From an uncultured Prevotella sp. (lineage in GTDB: Bacteria; Bacteroidota; Bacteroidia; Bacteroidales; Bacteroidaceae), in contig CAJOIW010000004.1 of NCBI GenBank assembly GCA_905234845.1, positions 1-64,000 of the forward strand: 64,000 bases of DNA. The letters are read 5' to 3'. The position numbers and the translations under genes were made by a program. Below are positions 36,692 to 45,544 of this stretch, piece by piece (position 1 is the first letter of the stretch; each line of letters begins with the position of its first letter). The notes under the pieces were generated by a model that had not been told where the DNA came from, did no database searches, and saw only the letters and a program-made list of their open reading frames with translations.

Positions 36692-38512
36692 ATGAAAACA
36701 AAATTCTTTTTGGCAGCACTCTTCACGGTAGTGCTGTATCCTTCAGTGACTCATGCCCAGACACCTCGTCCCGAATATCCGCGTCCACAGTTTGAGCGTG
36801 CCGACTGGGTGAACCTCAATGGCACATGGACCTTTGCTTTCGACTTTGGTAAGACAGGAGGCCAGAAAGGTTATACCAACAGCGAGGGCTTCGATGGAAC
36901 CATCACCGTACCCTTCTGTCCGGAGAGCTCGCTATCAGGTGTTCAGCACACCGATTTCATCAACTGCCTGTGGTATCAGCGCAAGCTTAGTATCCCCGCA
37001 GGGTGGGACGGGAAAAAGATTTTCCTTAATTTCGGTGCCGTAGACTATGAGGCCATCATCTACATCGATGGCAATTATGTACGTAGTCATCATGGAGCCG
37101 GCTCTTCGTTTGCCTGCGATATTACCAAATTTGTCAAGGCCGGACAAACCCACAACCTGGTTGTCCAAGTGAACGACGACCTACGTGGCCGACTTCAGCC
37201 TGGAGGCAAGCAGTGTCTCAGCCTGAACTCTTCGGGCTGTTCCTATACTCGTGTGACTGGCATCTGGCAGACCGTTTGGATGGAAGCCGTCGACCGCGAA
37301 GGTCTGAAGAGTGTCTTCGCCGTGCCCGATATCGATCAGCAGCAACTTGTCATCCATCCCGATTTTTATGGCGAGAGTTGTAAGAACCAACTTGTTGTCA
37401 CCGTCAGCGACGGCAAGAAGGTCGTAGCTACAAAGACCGTACCGGCAACAAATAACTCGGTGGTTGTTGTGCCTATGAAAAACCCGAAACTTTGGACACC
37501 AGAGACCCCCAATCTCTACGATGTGACCTATAAGGTGACGCGCGACGGCAAGACTATCGACGAGGTGAAATCCTACGTCGGTATGCGCAAGATACATTGT
37601 GCCAACGGCTATTTCTACCTGAACAACAAGCCTTACTACCAACGGCTTGTGCTCGACCAGGGCTATTATCCCGACGGCATCTGGACGGCACCCACCGATG
37701 AGGCCCTGAAGCATGATATTGAAATGTCGAAGGCCGTAGGCTTCAACGGTGCGCGCCTGCATCAGAAGAGTTTCGAGGAGCGTTATTACTATTGGGCCGA
37801 CAAGCTCGGCTATATCACCTGGGGAGAGTCGGCCAGCTGGTGTCTGAACGAGAACAACGAGCTTGCTGCCCGCAACTTTATCGGTGAGTGGACCGAATTG
37901 GTGGAGCGCGACCGCAACCATCCGTCACTCGTCACATGGACTCCTTTCAATGAGACGTGGGGAGCAAACGACACGGGAACCTATCCCCGTATGGTTCGCG
38001 ATGTGTACCGTATCACCAAAGCGATGGATCCCACTCGTCCCGTCAACGATTCTTCTGGCGACAACCATGTCCTGACCGACATCTGGAGTGTTCACAACTA
38101 TCAGCGCGACTCGCTCCAGCTGACCAAGGACTTCACCTTCGAGCATGGCAAGGAGCCTTACCGCAACGTGGGCAACAAGAAGCATCTCGCCACATACGAC
38201 GGCCAGCCCTACATGGTCGATGAGTTCGGTGGCCTGCCCTGGATTCCAGAAGAAGAGCGCGCCACCTCATGGGGTTACGGCGGCAACATCGACAACATGG
38301 AGGATTTCTACACCATTCTCGAGAAACAGATTGATGCGTTGAAGGCCTCAAAGCATGTTGTGGGATTCTGCTATACGCAGATTACCGATGTGGAGCAGGA
38401 GAAGAACGGCATCTACTACTACGACCGTCGCCCGAAGTTCGACACGAAGCGCATTAAGGCCATCTTCGAGCGCATCCCGTCGGTCATCGAGCCTGTTGAC
38501 CTCAGTTATTAA
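36692..38512 (+). CDS. Secreted GH2 family glycoside hydrolase
   Basis: A 606-residue exported enzyme (signal peptide MKTKFFLAALFTVVLYPSVTHAQ). Domains in order: jelly-roll sugar-binding (WVNLNGTWTFAFDFG to about 190), immunoglobulin-like (to about 285), and a TIM barrel. The barrel has the acid/base Glu421 in TPFNETWG and the nucleophile Glu511 in YMVDEFGG, the GH2 pattern. Family members include beta-galactosidases, beta-glucuronidases and beta-mannosidases; specificity is not readable here. I prefer the ATG at 36692 because the frame start at 36659 overlaps glsB and adds residues before the signal peptide. A repeat-rich spacer follows. Confidence 0.85.
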   Translation: MKTKFFLAALFTVVLYPSVTHAQTPRPEYPRPQFERADWVNLNGTWTFAFDFGKTGGQKGYTNSEGFDGTITVPFCPESSLSGVQHTDFINCLWYQRKLSIPAGWDGKKIFLNFGAVDYEAIIYIDGNYVRSHHGAGSSFACDITKFVKAGQTHNLVVQVNDDLRGRLQPGGKQCLSLNSSGCSYTRVTGIWQTVWMEAVDREGLKSVFAVPDIDQQQLVIHPDFYGESCKNQLVVTVSDGKKVVATKTVPATNNSVVVVPMKNPKLWTPETPNLYDVTYKVTRDGKTIDEVKSYVGMRKIHCANGYFYLNNKPYYQRLVLDQGYYPDGIWTAPTDEALKHDIEMSKAVGFNGARLHQKSFEERYYYWADKLGYITWGESASWCLNENNELAARNFIGEWTELVERDRNHPSLVTWTPFNETWGANDTGTYPRMVRDVYRITKAMDPTRPVNDSSGDNHVLTDIWSVHNYQRDSLQLTKDFTFEHGKEPYRNVGNKKHLATYDGQPYMVDEFGGLPWIPEEERATSWGYGGNIDNMEDFYTILEKQIDALKASKHVVGFCYTQITDVEQEKNGIYYYDRRPKFDTKRIKAIFERIPSVIEPVDLSY

Positions 38513-38514
38513 TT

Positions 38515-38605
38515 AAATATTTAGCGTTTAGTATTTAGCGAATGACGCTTCCCTGTTGAAAGGGGAAATGTCCTAAGTACTAAACGCTAAACACTAAACA
38601 GAAAA
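38515..38605. repeat. Imperfect inverted repeat between the GH2 gene and dgt
   Basis: TTTAGCGTTTAGTATTTAGCG (about 38520-38540) and, inverted, GTACTAAACGCTAAACACTAAAC (about 38577-38599) flank a short centre. Both arms are built from TTTAGNG/CNCTAAA heptamers, like the junction repeats elsewhere in the window. Confidence 0.65.
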
Positions 38606-38618
38606 GCAAAAAATCGCG

Positions 38619-39953
38619 ATGAAATGGGAGAATTTAATATCTGCTAAGCGACTCGGACAAGAGCTGCGGCATAGTGAGCGCCACGACGACCGGTCGGAGT
38701 TTAAGCGCGACTACGACCGCTTGATTTTCTCTGCCCCGTTCCGTCGCCTGCAGAACAAGACACAGGTGTTTCCCCTGCCGGGCTCCATCTTCGTACACAA
38801 CCGTCTGACCCACTCGCTGGAAGTGGCCTCAGTGGGCATGTCGCTGGGCAACGATGTGGCGCGTCATCTTACGAAGCGTCACCCTGAGTTGCGCGACACG
38901 CTCTTCGAGGAAATCGGCACCATTGTCGCCGCAGCCTGTCTGGCCCACGACATGGGCAATCCTCCCTTCGGTCATTCGGGTGAGAAAGCCATTCAGACCT
39001 TCTTCGCAGAAGGTCCGGGACAGGAGTTGCAATCGAAGCTCGACTTCCGGTTCTGGTCCGATATTACCCACTTCGACGGCAACGCCTATGCCTTCCGTCT
39101 GCTCACCCATCGTTTCCAGGGCCGGCGCCCGGGGGGCTTTGTGATGACCTACTCCACGCTCGCCTCTATCGTGAAATATCCCTATCCGTCATACTTTGCG
39201 AAGAAGAGCAAGTTCGGCTTCTTCACTACCGAATACGAGGTCTATAGCCGTCTGGCTAATGAGCTTGGCATCCCTCTTATCTCCGCAGGCAACGGCCATG
39301 AATGCTGGGCACGTCATCCGCTGGTCTACCTTGTCGAGGCTGCCGACGATATATGCTATGAGATTATGGACATCGAGGATGCCCACAAGCTGAAAATCCT
39401 CACCTACGACGAGACCGAACAGTTGCTGCTTGGTTTCTTCGACGAGGATACACAAAGCAAGATACGCCACCGCATCACCGATGAAGGCCTTGACGACGAG
39501 AACGAGCGCGTAGTCTATCTGCGTGCTTGCACTATCGGTCTGCTAGTCAACCTCTGCGTCGACGTGTTCGTTGAGCACGAGGACGAGTTGCTTGCCGGTA
39601 CCTTCAGCGGGCCGCTTGTCGACCATATCTCCGACCGCGCCCGTGAAGCCTACAAGACCTGTGCCGACCTCTCCGTGAAGCGCATCTACCGCAGCAAGGT
39701 GGTGCTCGACACCGAGCTCGCAGGCTATAAGATCATCGAAAACCTCATGCACACCTTCGTCGAGGCAGTCATCCACTCCGACCGTTATCATTCGCAGCAA
39801 CTGCTCAACATGGTATCGAGTCAATACGACATCCATGCCGATGACCTTGAGACGCGTGTCATGGCTGTCATCGACTACATCTGCGGCATGACCGATGTCT
39901 ATGCCCTCGAGCTCTATCAGAAAATCAACGGTCTCTCCCTTCCGATTGTGTAG
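38619..39953 (+). CDS. dgt: Deoxyguanosinetriphosphate triphosphohydrolase-like protein
   Basis: An HD-domain dNTP triphosphohydrolase. The 444-residue protein has the metal-binding pattern NRLTHSLEVASVGMSLG and AACLAHDMGNPPFGHSGEKA (H..HD), and FRRLQNKTQVFPL, all Dgt signatures. Enzymes of this group release tripolyphosphate from dGTP or other dNTPs and adjust nucleotide pools. No partner gene is evident; the gene stands alone between repeat-rich spacers. Confidence 0.92.
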   Translation: MKWENLISAKRLGQELRHSERHDDRSEFKRDYDRLIFSAPFRRLQNKTQVFPLPGSIFVHNRLTHSLEVASVGMSLGNDVARHLTKRHPELRDTLFEEIGTIVAAACLAHDMGNPPFGHSGEKAIQTFFAEGPGQELQSKLDFRFWSDITHFDGNAYAFRLLTHRFQGRRPGGFVMTYSTLASIVKYPYPSYFAKKSKFGFFTTEYEVYSRLANELGIPLISAGNGHECWARHPLVYLVEAADDICYEIMDIEDAHKLKILTYDETEQLLLGFFDEDTQSKIRHRITDEGLDDENERVVYLRACTIGLLVNLCVDVFVEHEDELLAGTFSGPLVDHISDRAREAYKTCADLSVKRIYRSKVVLDTELAGYKIIENLMHTFVEAVIHSDRYHSQQLLNMVSSQYDIHADDLETRVMAVIDYICGMTDVYALELYQKINGLSLPIV

Positions 39954-40264
39954 GGTGAGGCCGCATTTCTCAAAATACTTTCAGCAAAATGGGCCTATAC
40001 TCAGCAGGGTAATATTCTGGGGACGGGTGATGAAAAGACTATGCCCTGCAAGGGGAAAAGCATTGACATTTAGCTTTTTCCCTTGCAGGGCGAAAATTAT
40101 TCGCTTTTTTGCCCAGAACGACGCTTTGGGCTGATTGGGAGTTGGCCTTGCAGGGTCGCCTTTACAACATTTATCTTTAAAAACCAGAGAAAATCCCTTC
40201 GTTTAAAAATCTCTTTAACTAAAGGACAAAATTTTAGCGTAAGCAACACACAAACATATGTTGG
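39954..40264. other. Spacer with CCTTGCAGGG hairpin
   Basis: GCCCTGCAAGGGGAAAAGC (40043-40061) pairs with GCTTTTTCCCTTGCAGGGC (about 40073-40091) to make a long hairpin. A third copy CCTTGCAGGG lies near 40143-40153. The hairpin could end dgt transcription, although the following T tract is weak. The rest shows nothing recognisable. Confidence 0.55.
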
Positions 40265-40846
40265 TTACCAATCCGTATCAGGAGTTAAAGTGTTCATGGC
40301 TTTTAAAGATTCCTCCACTTCATTCAATGTCTTTTGGCATTTCTGATACAAAACAGGGAATGCCTTGTTGTAGAGCCTGCGTCTTTCATCCTGATTTTCA
40401 TTGATGGGCTGGAACTCACTGATTCGGTCATGAATATCAATTGTTTCGTTAATATTAGAACGTTTCCCAGTGTAAAAACTTAACACGATGGAGATTCTTG
40501 CCCTTCCGTCCTTAGCTTCAACTCGTAACAGAAATGGGGCATTCAAGAAATAGGAATAAGGGAAATAGTTGGCCTCATGAAACTGAAGATACTCACCTTC
40601 TCCAGCTACGATTCCTTTCTCAGACGAATTAATGACTATCTTATATTTAGTGTCTTTATAGGCATCCTCTATGTATTTTAATGAAGTAGAATAGATGTCA
40701 TTTTTTTGCATCGCAAGTGTTTCCACAATTTTAGAGATAACCACGTCTCCATTTTTGTCAACGATATAATCCTGTCCTTTAATCTGAGCCTGTATAGACA
40801 AGGATAATAATGTGGCAATAATTGCTCCTAATAATCTTCTTTTCAT
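40265..40846 (-). CDS. DUF4468-type secreted protein
   Basis: A 193-residue protein with a signal peptide (MKRRLLGAIIATLLSLSIQAQ). The mature part (YIVDKNGDVVISKIVET.., about 110 residues) resembles the DUF4468/TBP-like-fold domain of Bacteroidetes envelope proteins. The ATG at 40846 is chosen because it starts the signal peptide directly; nine more residues are possible upstream. It follows a lipoprotein gene by 75 bases, with a CCCCAAC..GTTGGGG hairpin in between. Confidence 0.7.
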   Translation of the reverse strand: MKRRLLGAIIATLLSLSIQAQIKGQDYIVDKNGDVVISKIVETLAMQKNDIYSTSLKYIEDAYKDTKYKIVINSSEKGIVAGEGEYLQFHEANYFPYSYFLNAPFLLRVEAKDGRARISIVLSFYTGKRSNINETIDIHDRISEFQPINENQDERRRLYNKAFPVLYQKCQKTLNEVEESLKAMNTLTPDTDW

Positions 40847-40867
40847 AAGGATTAGGTTTTTGAACAT

Positions 40868-40901
40868 CCCCAACCCGCCCTAAACAGGAAACGAGTTGGG
40901 G
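40868..40901 (-). terminator. Hairpin between the lipoprotein and DUF4468 genes
   Basis: CCCCAACC (40868-40875) and GTTGGGG (40895-40901) can pair around a 19-base centre. There is no strong T tract, so this may be an mRNA processing or attenuation hairpin instead of a true terminator. Confidence 0.35.
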
Positions 40902-40921
40902 GAATTCTTCATTATCAAAGC

Positions 40922-41380
40922 TTAATAATTAGATGTGCAGTTTGGGTGTGTGTCTTCCTTGATACCCTTGACGTTTACACCCCAGCCTTTAACTTTGGTT
41001 TTACTTGTTCTGTATGCACCAAAGAACCAGCAATGCTTCTCACTCTCAAACTCAGGTTCAAGAATAATGTCAAATCCAGAATTTTCCTTGGCGCGATAGA
41101 GTGCCTGGCTCTGACGTTTTGTAAGTCCCTTGTAGCGATTGGCACTTCTTAATGTTTTGTTACCATTACGCTCTAACTGGATGATGCCCAACAGGGTTCG
41201 CGTGTTAACAGTAGCCTCAACTTTCTTTGCGGAAGAGTAATCTATGTCTGCCTCCACATAGGTGTTAAGACTACTTCCGAGGCTCATTACAGCTGCCTCA
41301 TTTTGGTACGAAGCGCAACTTGAAAAGCTCAGTGTGAGCAGGCCTGCGCAAATAGCCGTAAGAAAAGATAACTTTTTCAT
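40922..41380 (-). CDS. Lipoprotein of unknown function
   Basis: A 152-residue lipoprotein (MKKLSFLTAICAGLLTLSFSSC, lipid Cys at about residue 22). The mature part has a basic centre (NGNKTLRSANRYKGLTKRQSQALYRAKEN) and ends without a known domain. It shares a direction with the DUF4468 gene and may form an operon with it. I do not recognise the family. Confidence 0.75.
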   Translation of the reverse strand: MKKLSFLTAICAGLLTLSFSSCASYQNEAAVMSLGSSLNTYVEADIDYSSAKKVEATVNTRTLLGIIQLERNGNKTLRSANRYKGLTKRQSQALYRAKENSGFDIILEPEFESEKHCWFFGAYRTSKTKVKGWGVNVKGIKEDTHPNCTSNY

Positions 41381-41485
41381 TGTATATAAAAAGTTATGCC
41401 CGAAAGATGCCCAAAGTCAGGCTTGTTGATAATTAAGATTACAACCTACATAAAAAAAGCGGGGCATCTTTTTGCTGCTTGTTCG

Positions 41486-41719
41486 TCATATTAGGTTGTC
41501 GGATACCTCACAAAAAAACAAACAGACTTTGATACCCACGCCATTGGTATATTCTGCATACCCCATAAAGGTGTGCGGGATGGCTGATGGAGCCATCGGC
41601 ACACCAAACAGGATAGCGTAGTAATACCTACCCGCAGTATCTACCTCTGCCTCGTTTTTGCATTGGGTTATTGAGTTTCCGACATTCAATATGACTAAAA
41701 ACGTTGCTTTAGCAAACAC
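41486..41719 (-). CDS. Doubtful 77-codon ORF, possibly a remnant
   Basis: A GTG-initiated frame (MFAKATFLVILNVGNSITQCK..) sits downstream of a minus-strand -7 element (TATCTTTG, 41804-41797) and a CCGACTT..AGAAGTCGG hairpin. Its centre is a strong 36-base inverted repeat (41570-41605), unusual for coding sequence. No family is recognised and the ribosome-binding context is poor. It may be a decayed gene or a non-coding leader of the lipoprotein gene. Confidence 0.2.
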   Translation of the reverse strand: MFAKATFLVILNVGNSITQCKNEAEVDTAGRYYYAILFGVPMAPSAIPHTFMGYAEYTNGVGIKVCLFFCEVSDNLI

Positions 41720-42565
41720 TTTCTCAATATGTAGTGCTCCCTCCTTGCAGCCGCTCCGACTTCTTGTTAAGTCGGCTTGGCGTGAGTTTGCAAATGCAAA
41801 GATACGAAAATTCTACTAACTGTGAAAAATTTTAGACGAAAATTTTTAGAGGGAGGCTTGTCAATATCCAATATCGATATACATTCCGCGAATAATTCCG
41901 TAAGGGGTAAGAGGAAACCAGATAATGGTATTCTTACTCAAGTTTCGGAAGTATGTTTTTTATCTATGATTCCACTATAAGTTTTCCCTACATGCGTAGA
42001 ATGCCGCTTACAAAGGGAAACTCCACCTGCGAAACTAGAATATTCTTATCGTTGTATTCCTGAGTAGTGTTAATTTGTTTAACGTTTTGAGAAGACTAAA
42101 GTGTTAAATACGGATTGTTATATAATTGCGGTTTTGGGGTGAAAAATGACGGTTTTTCGATAGGGGAGCGACTTTTTTCTCTTTGCTTTTCATACTTTTT
42201 AAGGTCAAAGATATATGTTTCGGGTGGTGAAAGACGGTCTTTTGCCCGTTGAGAGCTTGTCTTTCACAACCTGAAAGGCCATCTCTCAGAAGCGAACGAT
42301 CGAGCGTTCGGAAAATGAAAAGTTGCGTCTGGCGGATAAGGTGTATCGAACGCCTTGATGCTCAGTGTGGTAACAATCTGGAGAAAAAAGACGTTTTTTC
42401 TGTGTCTTTTGGCACAATTATGGGAAATATCTGCCAGAAGTGTTAAAACGGCGGGTCTGATTTGTGAAAATAAGTAAATGTCTATAAGCGTATTCGCACT
42501 TGTCTCTTTTGTCTGTTTTGTGCGTAGGTCTATTTGCAAAAATGCAAATAGTTGATTTTTCTGTG
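41720..42565. other. Gene-free spacer before the envelope-modification run
   Basis: Most of the 41381-42591 interval has no gene I can support. It holds a minus-strand -7 element at 41797-41804, AT-rich DNA, a palindrome array at 42204-42312 and the promoter of the next gene. Confidence 0.6.
42204..42312. repeat. Array of about five 19-22 bp palindromic units
   Basis: Units in order: TCAAAGATATATGTTTCGG, GTGAAAGACGGTCTTTTGC, TTGAGAGCTTGTCTTTCAC, CTGAAAGGCCATCTCTCAG and GCGAACGATCGAGCGTTCGG. The arms are mostly GAAAG/CTTTC with paired changes (GAACG/CGTTC), and the cores differ from unit to unit. Confidence 0.8.
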
Positions 42566-42594
42566 TTGTATCTCGGAAAAATGATGTAATTTTG
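42566..42594 (+). promoter_or_regulatory. Promoter of the envelope-modification operon
   Basis: TTG (42566-42568), an 18-base spacer and TAATTTTG (42587-42594). The -7 element covers the first TTG of the longer frame, so the ATG at 42607 is the earliest usable start and the leader would be only a few bases long. Confidence 0.6.
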
Positions 42595-42606
42595 CACCGA
42601 TTCTAT

Positions 42607-44505
42607 ATGAAGGCACTGAAGGCGATAGACAGAATACTTGAATTTGTGGTGGCTCCGTTGCGGCGAAACGCGTTGTTTTTCGTGGCAATGTATGTGCTGG
42701 GTGTGGTGTGCGCATGGGCGACGACGCCTGCGAGCAAACCGCTTTACAGCAATCTGTGGCTGGAGCTTCTGCTCGACCTGTATGTTGTCTGTGCCGTGCT
42801 GGCCCTTTTGCCCAAGAAAATACGGCGGTGGGTGCGTGGCATCGTGGCAGTGGCGCTCTATATGATTGCCATTGCCGACGTGTATTGCTACAGCCATTTT
42901 GGTAGCACGCTGTCGCCCACGATGCTGCTGCTTGTGGGCGAGACCAATGGCCGCGAGGCGGGCGAGTTTTTGCAGAGCATGGTGTCGGTGAAAGTGCTAA
43001 CGGGAAAGGTAGGGCTCATCCTGCTCATAGCTCTGGTGCATCTGACACTAACAATTCTCCTCCGGAAGATTCGCTCCAATAACCTACCCTCACCCCCTCC
43101 CCAAGGGAGGGGAGCTAATATAGCTTCTTTTATAAGAAAGAGTAACCAAACTCCCCTCCCTTGGGGAGGAGTTGGGGGTGGGTTATTCTTCACCCTCCTT
43201 ATACTAGTCTTGCCCCTTCTCATTTGGGCGGCTATTGCTTCGTGGCCGAACAAGAAGGCCATGCACAAGCTTTTCTCGGCTGACACCATCGGGCGCGTGG
43301 AGCATTTGCTTACCCGTCGTGACCGTGCCAATCTCTACGTGCCTGTCTATCGGCTTGCCTTCAGCATACAAGCTAACCGGTTGACAGCTGGACAGGTGAC
43401 CCGATTGGTAGAGGCTTCCGACAAGATTGAGGTGGACAGTTGCTCGTTCCGTACACCAGAGCTCGTGTTGATTATCGGCGAGAGTTTCGGTCCGCATCAC
43501 TCACAGCAATACGGTTACCGCATGCCCACCACACCACGCCAGCTGAAACGTGAGCAGTCGGGGCTACTTACCCGCTACACCGACGTTGTGGCACCATGGA
43601 ACCTCACAAGTTTCGTCTTCAAAAACGTGTTCTCCATGCACGATGTTGGCGAACAGGGCGAGTGGTGCGATGTGCCGCTCTTCCCCATGCTTTTCCGCAA
43701 GGCAGGCTATCGTGTGCGCTTCCTCACCAATCAGTTCCTGCCCAAGGCCGAGGAAGAGGTCTATGATTTCTCCGGAGGATTCTTCCTCAACCATGAGGAG
43801 CTGTCGGCCAAGATGTTCGATGAGCGCAATACCCAGCTCTATCCTTTCGACGAGGGACTGCTCCGAGAGTACGACCGTCTGTCAGACAAGGGGCAAACGG
43901 CAGGGGGCGAAGAGCAGGTGGGCAACCTTACCATCTTCCACCTCATGGGGCAGCACGTGACCTATCGTCAGCGTTATCCCCGCAGTCGTACCCGCTTTAA
44001 GGCTGACGACTACAAGGAGTGGCGCCCCGAGCTTGCGGAGAAAGGAAGGCGTGCCGTGGCCGAATACGACAATGCCGTGCTCTATAACGACTCCATTGTC
44101 GATGAGATTTGCAAGCGTTTTGAGAACCGCGAGGCAGTGGTGGTCTATATGCCCGACCATGGCGAGGAGTGTTATGAGGAGAATCGTAACTTCAACTGCC
44201 GGCTTCATTCTGCCGCCATCGATTATAAACTGGCCAAATATGAGTTTCAGATACCTTTCTGGATATGGTGCTCACGTGGTTATGTGAAAGCCCACCCCGA
44301 CATCTACCGCCAGATCGTAGAGGCAAAGAATCGCCGTTTCATGATTGATGCGCTGCCTCACCTGCTGCTCTATCTCGGTGGCATCTCCTCGCCACTGTAC
44401 AAACCTGAGAACAATGTCATCGCTCCCGAGTACAACGAGATGCGACCGAGAATACTGAAAGGAACGACCGACTACGACAAACTGAAAAAAGATGAGAAGA
44501 AATGA
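42607..44505 (+). CDS. EptA-like phosphoethanolamine transferase (sulfatase fold)
   Basis: A 632-residue inner-membrane enzyme with several N-terminal membrane segments and a periplasmic alkaline-phosphatase-fold domain from about residue 280. Visible sites are LVLIIGESFGPHHSQQYGY (Ser in the nucleophile position where EptA has Thr), MPDHGEECYEE and LHSAAIDYKLAKYEFQIPFWIW (metal-binding and core motifs). EptA-type enzymes transfer phosphoethanolamine to lipid A or glycans. Residues 160-192 (PSPPPQGRGAN..TPLPWGGVGGG) are encoded by a GC-rich repeat element inserted between two membrane segments. First gene of an eight-gene run; the next gene overlaps it by 14 bases. Confidence 0.82.
   Translation: MKALKAIDRILEFVVAPLRRNALFFVAMYVLGVVCAWATTPASKPLYSNLWLELLLDLYVVCAVLALLPKKIRRWVRGIVAVALYMIAIADVYCYSHFGSTLSPTMLLLVGETNGREAGEFLQSMVSVKVLTGKVGLILLIALVHLTLTILLRKIRSNNLPSPPPQGRGANIASFIRKSNQTPLPWGGVGGGLFFTLLILVLPLLIWAAIASWPNKKAMHKLFSADTIGRVEHLLTRRDRANLYVPVYRLAFSIQANRLTAGQVTRLVEASDKIEVDSCSFRTPELVLIIGESFGPHHSQQYGYRMPTTPRQLKREQSGLLTRYTDVVAPWNLTSFVFKNVFSMHDVGEQGEWCDVPLFPMLFRKAGYRVRFLTNQFLPKAEEEVYDFSGGFFLNHEELSAKMFDERNTQLYPFDEGLLREYDRLSDKGQTAGGEEQVGNLTIFHLMGQHVTYRQRYPRSRTRFKADDYKEWRPELAEKGRRAVAEYDNAVLYNDSIVDEICKRFENREAVVVYMPDHGEECYEENRNFNCRLHSAAIDYKLAKYEFQIPFWIWCSRGYVKAHPDIYRQIVEAKNRRFMIDALPHLLLYLGGISSPLYKPENNVIAPEYNEMRPRILKGTTDYDKLKKDEKK
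43080..43190. repeat. GC-rich palindromic element inside the EptA-like gene
   Basis: The left arm CCCCCTCCCCAAGGGAGGGG and an inverted right arm near 43151-43185 (CTCCCCTCCCTTGGGGAGG..) flank an AT-rich centre. It is about 105 bases long, keeps the reading frame and is related to copies in four other genes and several spacers. Confidence 0.85.
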
Positions 44506-45544
44506 CATGCTGACACGTGCAGAGTGCAACGTTCTCCGCGGACTGGCCATTATCGGCATTTTCATGCATAACTACTGCCACTGGCTGCCGGGCATCGTGC
44601 GCGAGAATGAGTACCAGTTCCGACAGGGGAATGTGGCCGGATTGTGGTATTATCTCAGCCATCCCGACTGGAACCTGCCGCTGCATCTCTTCTCTTTCTT
44701 CGGACACTATGGCGTGCCCGTCTTCCTCTTTCTGAGTGCCTACGGATTGGTGAAGAAATACGAGGGTGAGACTTCTTGTGGTGTGGCAGGGTTCCTTCTT
44801 TCCCACTTCCTAAAGCTTTTCCGCATGATGATAGTGGGGTTTGTGGCTTTTGTGCTTGTCGATGCCATCACACCTGGCAGTCATCACTACCGGTTGCTCG
44901 ACGTGGTGGCGCAACTGGGTTTGTTCAACAACGTATTGCCCCATCCTGACCGGATTATCTGGCCCGGACCTTATTGGTTCTTCGGGCTGATGATGCAGCT
45001 CTACATTGTCTACCGACTGTTGCTCTATCGTCGTCACTGGGGATACACTGTCGCGCTGATGGGGGTATGTGTGGCCGTTCAGCTGATGCTTGTCCCCGAT
45101 GGCGAGACGATGAACCGCTACCGCTACAATTTCATGGGTGGTATGCTATCGTTTGGTTTGGGATTATTGCTTGCTCGTTTCGAGAGTAAGCTGAAGGTGG
45201 AGACTGTCACGCAAAGCGTATGGCTGGCTACATTCATCTGCTCCACCGCACTGATATTTTTCTCAATCAGAAGTGTCGTAGGCTGGACGCTGACACCCGT
45301 TTGGATCTGCCTCTCCTGTTGTGCGTTAGTAAAGCTGCTGCCCTCATGGCTCCAGCGGCCGCTCGACTGGTTGGGCATCGTCTCAGCAGCCCTTTTCGTG
45401 TGCCACCCCATCGCACGGAAGATTATTATTCCCATCTCGCGTCAGGGCGATGTCTATTGTGGCCTGCTCCTCTACATCGTAGCCTCATTGTGTCTGGCAT
45501 GGTTGTTCAATGAATTATTCAAGCTAATGAACCGCAAGAAATGA
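44492..45544 (+). CDS. Membrane acyltransferase family protein (first copy)
   Basis: A 350-residue polytopic protein with about ten membrane segments. The N terminus NVLRGLAIIGIFMHNYCHWLPG and later CHPIARKIIIP resemble acyltransferase-3 (OafA/NodX-like) proteins, where an N-terminal R and H are near the active site. It probably moves acetyl or other acyl groups onto an envelope sugar. The start overlaps the previous gene by 14 bases (or lies 1 base after it if the ATG at 44507 is used), and its end overlaps the next gene by 4 bases, so translation is likely coupled. Confidence 0.78.
   Translation: MRRNDMLTRAECNVLRGLAIIGIFMHNYCHWLPGIVRENEYQFRQGNVAGLWYYLSHPDWNLPLHLFSFFGHYGVPVFLFLSAYGLVKKYEGETSCGVAGFLLSHFLKLFRMMIVGFVAFVLVDAITPGSHHYRLLDVVAQLGLFNNVLPHPDRIIWPGPYWFFGLMMQLYIVYRLLLYRRHWGYTVALMGVCVAVQLMLVPDGETMNRYRYNFMGGMLSFGLGLLLARFESKLKVETVTQSVWLATFICSTALIFFSIRSVVGWTLTPVWICLSCCALVKLLPSWLQRPLDWLGIVSAALFVCHPIARKIIIPISRQGDVYCGLLLYIVASLCLAWLFNELFKLMNRKK

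Noticed and set aside
41570..41605. Known riboswitch class
   Set aside because: The hairpin has no conserved core of any riboswitch I can recognise by eye.
42204..42312. CRISPR array
   Set aside because: Units are palindromes with varying cores and almost no spacers, the reverse of CRISPR design, and no cas genes are near.
42604..43190. GC-rich stretches as coding signals of membrane loops only
   Set aside because: The same DNA occurs between genes with inverted arms, so repeat origin explains it better than chance codon use.
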